Source: JAYRGC01 sp041908065 (GTDB lineage: Bacteria > Pseudomonadota > Alphaproteobacteria > UBA9219). Taken from it: 36,545 bases of DNA. The stretch's first letter is position 1. Each line of letters begins with the position of its first letter. This document shows positions 32,169 to 36,545 of this stretch, one piece after another. The stretch is from contig JAYRGC010000033.1 in the NCBI GenBank assembly GCA_041908065.1, positions 1 to 36,545 on the forward strand. Direction: 5' to 3'. The notes under the pieces are model-generated. The model did no database searches. It saw only the letters and a program-made list of their open reading frames with translations, and was not told the DNA's origin. The translations under genes were made by a program, and so were the position numbers.

Positions 32169-33230
32169 TTACGCTTGGCAGGAGAGGAACTCTTTTTCGA
32201 GTCCCTCCGCGTCGAGGTTGCGCCCGATGAACACCAACCGGCTGACGCGAGGTGATTTTTCCGGCCACGGCGACACATTTTCGCCTTCGACCATCATATG
32301 CACCCCTTGCAACACAAAGCGATCGTCGCTGCCCGAGAATGCGATTATTCCCTTGTAACGCAGCAAATCCCCCCCTTTGTTGGCGCGAAGATCGCTTATC
32401 CATGCATCGAACTTATCGGCGTTCATCGGTTTTTCCGACTTGAGAGAAATGCTGGTTATTTCGGGATTATGGCGTTTGCACTCCGGCTCATGGCGATGAT
32501 GATGGTGGTGATGGCAATCCGCGCCGCATTCATGGCCATGTTCATGGTGGTGGTGGTGGCTGTCCGGCTCGTCTTCCAACAATTCCGGCGTATGCGCCAA
32601 TATCCTTTCCAGATCGAAGGTTCCCAGACCGATTACCTTTTCAAGCGGAGCGTCGCAGCGTTGGGCGCGAATCACCGAGGAAAATCCGTTTATTTCGCGG
32701 ATTCTGTCTTCGAGGTCGTCAAGCTCATCGCGGGAAGCCAGATCGGTTTTGTTCAGGATTATCACGTCGGCGAAGGCGATTTGCTCCATCGCTTCCTTGG
32801 AATCCGCCAATCTGTCCGCCAGATGCTTGGCGTCGGCCACCGTCACCACGCTGTCGAGCCTCGCCTTGGACGCAATGTCGGGATCGGCGAAAAATGTCTG
32901 GATAACCGGAGCGGGATCCGCCAACCCCGTCGTTTCCAGCAATATGCCGTCGAACCCTTGAGCGCGTTTCAGCAACCCCGCGACGACGCGGATCAAGTCC
33001 CCGCGCACGGTGCAACAAACGCAGCCGTTGTTCATCTCGAACACTTCCTCGTCCGCGCCGACGACCAACGCGCCGTCGATCCCCTCCTCGCCGAATTCGT
33101 TGACGATGACGGCGTAACGCTTGCCGTGTTTCTCCGACAATATCCGGTTGAGCAGCGTGGTCTTCCCCGCCCCCAAATATCCGGTAAGAACGGTGAAGGG
33201 AACGCGGGGATCGTTTGTCGTGGGGGTCAT
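32169..33230 (-). CDS. CobW/COG0523-family GTP-binding metallochaperone with His-rich insert
   Basis: G3E GTPases of this family deliver metal, often zinc, to client enzymes. The 353-residue protein has the P-loop GYLGAGKTT (17-25), the metal-binding GCVCC (69-73, the family CxCC), NKTD (160-163) for guanine recognition and a C-terminal CobW_C domain (DLLRYKGIIAF, RLVFIGRNLD). Between the domains, residues 225-254 hold a dense His/Cys cluster (HHHHHEHGHECGADC and following), suggesting metal binding or storage. Its ATG overlaps the thrC stop by four bases (ATGA), so it is translated from the thrC message. No zinc uptake gene or Zur site is adjacent. The exact metal cannot be read from sequence. 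Confidence 0.92.
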   Translation of the reverse strand: MTPTTNDPRVPFTVLTGYLGAGKTTLLNRILSEKHGKRYAVIVNEFGEEGIDGALVVGADEEVFEMNNGCVCCTVRGDLIRVVAGLLKRAQGFDGILLETTGLADPAPVIQTFFADPDIASKARLDSVVTVADAKHLADRLADSKEAMEQIAFADVIILNKTDLASRDELDDLEDRIREINGFSSVIRAQRCDAPLEKVIGLGTFDLERILAHTPELLEDEPDSHHHHHEHGHECGADCHHHHHHRHEPECKRHNPEITSISLKSEKPMNADKFDAWISDLRANKGGDLLRYKGIIAFSGSDDRFVLQGVHMMVEGENVSPWPEKSPRVSRLVFIGRNLDAEGLEKEFLSCQA

Positions 33231-34636
33231 AGATTTAAACCAGCCCTCGGCATCGGAACGCGGCTGCGCATGAATCCCTCTATCTTCCCCGCATCGGCTG
33301 GAAGTTCATAATTACGTTCCGGCTTTCCAGTAAGTTCGGCTATATGCTGCGGCAGCGGAGGCGTTACTCCGGTAGCATTAAGTACAGCGTCCGGGAATTT
33401 ACAGGGACTGGCTGTTGCCAGACACACGGTCGGCCCCGTTAGTTTACCCGCCTCAACCAGCTTCTCCTTTACGAAGATTCCAGCGGCGGTATGGGGGTCT
33501 ATCAAATAGCCAGTTTCCTTGTACATGCCTGCAATGGTAGCAAGCGTATCATCATTGCTGGCGGCGCCGGATAAAAAGTCCTCTTGCGCTTGCGCAAGTT
33601 GCTCCGGCGTGACGGAATATTCTCCGCCCTTAGCCATTTTAGCTTTCACAGCGGCGGCATTGCCGTTCAACAGCAAAGATAGATAACGCTCGAAATTGCT
33701 CGATACCTGTATATCCATGCTGGGACTTGGAGTTATGACCGTTGCTTTCCGAGCCATTGTGCCAATCCGCAAAAATCTGTGCAAAACATCGTTTTCATTG
33801 GTGGCGACTACGATTGTGCCAATAGGCGCGCCCATTCTTTTGGCGGCATACGCCGCAAACGCATCGCCAAAGTTTCCGGACGGCACGACAAAATTGAGTT
33901 TCTCGCCAGCCTTTAGCGTCATCTGCGCCGCCGCGGCGAAGTAGTAGACTATCTGGGCTTGTATCCTCGCCCAGTTGATGGAGTTGACCGCCGCAAAGTT
34001 ATAGCGTTCCCTTGATTTACTATCGTTAAACAGCTGTTTCACTATTCTTTGACAATCGTCGAAGTCGCCCGCCACCCTGATCGCCCAAACATTATCGGCA
34101 TCCACGCAAGTCATCTGTTTGCGCTGTATGTCGCTGGGGCCTTTCTGGGGGAGCAATATAAACACCTTTACCCTTGGCTTATTGGCCAGCGCAGCGATTG
34201 CGGCTGAACCGGTATCGCCGGAAGTCGCGCCAAGCACGGTTATTTCTTCCCCGCTTTCCTGCAAGAAGTGCCCGAATATATTGCCTAACCATTGCATTCC
34301 CACATCTTTGAAGGCCGCCGTCGGACCATGGAAAAGTTCAAGAATATTTGTGCCGTCATTCAACGTATTTACCGGCGTCACTTTGGGATTGACGAATATT
34401 CCGTTGCCGTAAGACGCACCTATTAATTCCTTCATTTTAGATGGGGTTATGCTATCGCCGACCAACGGGTTCATTACCTGAAAGGCTATATCTTGATACG
34501 TTGCGATGGAAAAATTTGAGATGTCTATCTGTGGCCATGATTGAGGCAAAAGAAGGCCGCCGTCCTCAGGAACCCCCATCGAGGCATCTCTGAAACTTAT
34601 GTTATCAGTGCCGCCGCGTGTGCTGATATAAAGCAT
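33227..34636 (-). CDS. thrC: Threonine synthase
   Basis: PLP enzyme converting O-phosphohomoserine to threonine. It is of the long bacterial type (469 residues): YISTRGGTDNISFRDASMGV, the PLP-lysine motif HGPTAAFKDVGMQWLG (Lys near 110), GATSGDTGSAAIAAL, FVVPSGNFGDAFAAYAAKRM and the late segment TASPCKFPDAVLNATG. The open frame begins with a TTG at 34642, but the ATG at 34636 has GGGGAA upstream. Its codons are somewhat richer in A and T than cobW, with which it overlaps by four bases (ATGA). thrA and thrB are not here. Confidence 0.95.
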   Translation of the reverse strand: MLYISTRGGTDNISFRDASMGVPEDGGLLLPQSWPQIDISNFSIATYQDIAFQVMNPLVGDSITPSKMKELIGASYGNGIFVNPKVTPVNTLNDGTNILELFHGPTAAFKDVGMQWLGNIFGHFLQESGEEITVLGATSGDTGSAAIAALANKPRVKVFILLPQKGPSDIQRKQMTCVDADNVWAIRVAGDFDDCQRIVKQLFNDSKSRERYNFAAVNSINWARIQAQIVYYFAAAAQMTLKAGEKLNFVVPSGNFGDAFAAYAAKRMGAPIGTIVVATNENDVLHRFLRIGTMARKATVITPSPSMDIQVSSNFERYLSLLLNGNAAAVKAKMAKGGEYSVTPEQLAQAQEDFLSGAASNDDTLATIAGMYKETGYLIDPHTAAGIFVKEKLVEAGKLTGPTVCLATASPCKFPDAVLNATGVTPPLPQHIAELTGKPERNYELPADAGKIEGFMRSRVPMPRAGLNL

Positions 34637-34728
34637 TTTCAATTCCCCGAAAATCAGCTGAACATGGACTATATGTCCGATTGAGGGTATCTACTGCGCT
34701 CTTGCAGTGAATTTTTCAACAATAAATT

Positions 34729-35181
34729 ATGGTTAATGTCGCCATGCCCACCGACACCGAAAGCCAACTGCGCGAGAAATTGCGAAAGATAGAGGCCTTG
34801 TTCGCCGGAGCCGCCACGCGCGGGGAAAAAGCGGCGGCGGGAGCCGCCGCCGAGCGCATTCGCGCCCGCCTGAAGGAAATGGGATCGCACGGACGCCCCG
34901 AGGAAATGCGAATAAACCCGGGCGACGCTTGGGGAAAAAAGCTGTTCACCGCCTTGTGCCGCCGCTATGGCGTGCGCCCGTACCGTTATCCGCGAATGCA
35001 TCGCAACAACGTGGTAATCAAAGTGCCTCGCGAATTTTTCGACACGGTTTTATGGCCGGAGTTCCGCGAGCTGAACGCAGCCCTGCGCGAGCATCTGGAA
35101 GAAGTAACGGAAAAGATAATCCGATCGGAAGTATACGGCGACACCAGCGAAGCCGAGGAAGTTAGAATCGCGATCGGATGA
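34729..35181 (+). CDS. Conserved hypothetical protein (DUF2786-like N-terminus)
   Basis: A 150-residue basic, mostly helical protein (145 if it starts at the second ATG, 34744). The N-terminal pattern LREKLRKIEALFAGAATRGE, followed by AAAGAAAERIRARL, resembles the helical hairpin of DUF2786-type proteins. The second half (KKLFTALCRRYGVRPYRYPR, then FFDTVLWPEFRELNAALREH) is a conserved motif in uncharacterised bacterial proteins. Function is unknown. It is divergent from thrC and ends just before a composite repeat. No strong ribosome binding site is seen. Confidence 0.72.
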   Translation: MVNVAMPTDTESQLREKLRKIEALFAGAATRGEKAAAGAAAERIRARLKEMGSHGRPEEMRINPGDAWGKKLFTALCRRYGVRPYRYPRMHRNNVVIKVPREFFDTVLWPEFRELNAALREHLEEVTEKIIRSEVYGDTSEAEEVRIAIG

Positions 35182-35188
35182 AGAAAAT

Positions 35189-35381
35189 GGCTCTACACAT
35201 GGGTATTTTTGCAGCCAAACATAGCAGCCATCACCGTCATTGTTAAGTAACGGCCAAAGGCCGTCATTGCGAGCCGCCTTCTTGAGGCGACGAAGCAATC
35301 CAGTGCCGCAAGCGCAACGGCTCTGGATTGCTTCGCATCGCAAGGGCGACGCTCGCAATGACGGCCTTTGGCCGTAACTTA
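35189..35381. repeat. Composite repeat: MITE-type end plus palindromic element copy 6
   Basis: The left part begins GGCTCTACACATGGGTATTT eight bases after the upstream stop codon and resembles the other MITE-type ends. The palindrome at 35245-35381 is the most symmetrical copy: TAAGTAACGGCCAAAGGCCG at the left against CGGCCTTTGGCCGTAACTTA at the right, then GTCATTGCGAGC / GCTCGCAATGAC and GAAGCAATCCAG / CTGGATTGCTTC. It lies between convergent genes. Confidence 0.82.
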
Positions 35382-35403
35382 AGAATGACGGCGATATTAA
35401 TAA

Positions 35404-36390
35404 TCACCGCCGCATGACAAACAGGGTCGCGGCCACCGCCGCCACGGCCATTGCTAGGCCGATTATAGGCTGCGCGAGGCTGACGGCGGCCGAGGCTATC
35501 AAAGCGGCATTGGCGGCGGCTATCAATAAGACCGCTCGGGAATGGCTTTTGAAGGATTGCGCGGCGCGTTGGTAAAAATGCGAGCGATGGGCTTCCCATA
35601 TCCTTTCGCCCCGCGCTATCCTTTTGCCAAGCGTTATGCCGCTGTCCGCCAGATAGTAAAGCGGCAATATCAACGCCGCCGCCCAATATCCATCCCCCGC
35701 CAACGACAACAACAGCCATCCCACGACGAAGCCGAGCGGCACGCTGCCCACGTCGCCCAAGAATATCTTGGCGGGATGCCAGTTGAAGAGGAGAAATCCG
35801 GCGGAGGCTCCGGCCAATATCGACGCTAAGACTCCATACGCCTCCGACAACTGGCCGATAAACGCGACGACCGCTACGCCCAAAGCGATTGAAACGGTTT
35901 CCGTTCCGGTGATGCCGTCTATGCCGTCCATGAAGTTATAGAGGTTGATGAACCATGCCCATCCCAGAACCAAAACGGCCAGCTCCAGCCATTGCGGCAA
36001 CAACCCGTTCGCAAGCGAAAAGCCACTCGGCAACGCCGCCACGCCGATGACGGCGGCGACGATGTGCGCCGCCAGACGCCACTTCGCGCTCAACCCGCGT
36101 TTGTCGTCGAGCCACGAAACGCCGGACAGAAACATAGCGGCCGCGCCTATCGCCAAGATCTTTTCCCGCCCCGCAGGAAACAAAACGGCGAACGCGCATA
36201 ATCCGGCGATAATCGTGGCCATCACCGCAATCCCGCCGCCACGAGGAATCGGAGCCGCGTGCATACTGCGATCGTTGGGGATGTCCATCACGACGCGCCT
36301 TAGCAACCATCCGCGCGCCAGCTTCGTCAAAATGGCGGAACAGACGAACGCCGCCGCGAAAATCGCCGAGACAATAAGGTGATCTGGCAT
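35404..36390 (-). CDS. Polyprenyl-phosphate sugar-1-phosphate transferase (WecA/WbpL-like)
   Basis: Integral membrane enzyme that moves a HexNAc-1-phosphate from a UDP-sugar to undecaprenyl phosphate, starting O-antigen or other surface glycans. The 328-residue protein has about ten membrane helices and the superfamily's catalytic motifs: SWLDD (Asp95-Asp96), NLYNFMDGIDG (about 149-159), FLGDVGS (210-216) and EAHRSHFYQRA (266-276). The HRSHFYQ form is typical of WbpL/WecA-like enzymes rather than MraY, so a role in glycan initiation is more likely than in lipid I synthesis. The ATG at 36390 starts just before the first helix. Neighbouring glycan genes, if any, are outside the window. Confidence 0.88.
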   Translation of the reverse strand: MPDHLIVSAIFAAAFVCSAILTKLARGWLLRRVVMDIPNDRSMHAAPIPRGGGIAVMATIIAGLCAFAVLFPAGREKILAIGAAAMFLSGVSWLDDKRGLSAKWRLAAHIVAAVIGVAALPSGFSLANGLLPQWLELAVLVLGWAWFINLYNFMDGIDGITGTETVSIALGVAVVAFIGQLSEAYGVLASILAGASAGFLLFNWHPAKIFLGDVGSVPLGFVVGWLLLSLAGDGYWAAALILPLYYLADSGITLGKRIARGERIWEAHRSHFYQRAAQSFKSHSRAVLLIAAANAALIASAAVSLAQPIIGLAMAVAAVAATLFVMRR

Positions 36391-36545
36391 GGGTTTTTTC
36401 TCCGAAACGTCACATAAGTCGCAGCGGCATTAATGTTCGGGAATCGTTATACCAACGACATTATCCCCCCACTTGCCGATTGTTTTTTTCAGTGACATAG
36501 AAAAGGACAGGGGCACGGAAAAAACAAAGGCAACTGGGTAGTTGA
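36391..36545. other. Window end, no gene seen
   Basis: Upstream region of the minus-strand sugar-1-phosphate transferase gene. A+T-rich patches could hold its promoter, but I find no matched -35/-10 pair and no coding sequence. Confidence 0.45.

Noticed and set aside
32298..33311. 337-codon plus-strand frame opposite cobW
   Set aside because: Complement of a gene with complete GTPase motifs; the translated sequence has no protein-like domain and runs past the end of cobW into thrC.

Overview
The window is an ordinary bacterial chromosome segment with fairly high G+C coding sequence, dense genes, short intergenic gaps and many dispersed palindromic repeats. Gene content suggests a Gram-negative proteobacterium, most likely an alphaproteobacterium: a YejEF-type peptide importer, rplM-rpsI with an extended S9, IspE/HemW, MutS, MreC-MreD-PBP2, a lone YdcH (DUF465) protein, a Tat-exported copper oxidase and a lipoprotein. 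This placement is inference from protein character; there is no rRNA in the window. A Fic protein, a J-domain protein with unknown helical repeats, two unrecognised membrane/exported proteins and the many repeat elements would fit a host-associated lineage, but nothing here proves it.

Layout. 0.1-3.5 kb (minus): the 3' part of a yej operon (yejE, yejF) interrupted by a HigBA toxin-antitoxin pair whose toxin is frameshifted at a C6 run. 3.7-3.9 kb: ydcH with a clear terminator. 4.1-5.9 kb (minus): rplM-rpsI-gamma carbonic anhydrase from a good TTGACA promoter. 6.0-6.8 kb (plus): rph, then tRNA-Ser(GCT) and a Fic gene whose promoter lies over an inverted repeat. 8.6-12.1 kb: a Tat-exported multicopper oxidase, then a GNAT/DUF2268 metallopeptidase fusion flanked by two 143-bp direct repeats that encode the same IS1-like transposase C-terminus. 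12.2-16.7 kb (minus): hemW, ispE, an exported protein and the J-domain protein; then tRNA-Val(CAC) and mutS. 19.9-21.6 kb: leuB carrying an in-frame palindromic insertion, convergent with and overlapping a lipoprotein gene. 21.6-24.0 kb: a MITE-like element and two unrecognised membrane proteins. 24.2-27.2 kb (minus): pyrH-frr-panD and dapL. 27.3-28.6 kb (plus): a variant NRAMP transporter. 28.8-32.0 kb (minus): mreC-mreD-mrdA without mreB or rodA. 32.2-34.6 kb (minus): thrC-cobW. 34.7-36.4 kb: a conserved hypothetical gene and a polyprenyl-phosphate sugar-1-phosphate transferase.

Themes. Most genes are housekeeping: ribosome synthesis and recycling, peptidoglycan elongation, isoprenoid, leucine, threonine, diaminopimelate and pantothenate precursor synthesis, and mismatch repair. 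The unusual layer is a population of short non-autonomous repeats. At least six palindromic elements share the ends GTCATTGCGAGC / GCTCGCAATGAC; several lie inside a larger unit with ends like GGCTCTTACGCAAAACGG; a third palindrome (core TTCGACAGG) is inside leuB and at the hemW stop. They lie just past genes, and in three cases supply codons or stop codons. The best candidates for new biology are the GNAT-DUF2268 fusion between transposase scars, the J-domain repeat protein, and the 21.7-23.8 kb membrane protein pair.
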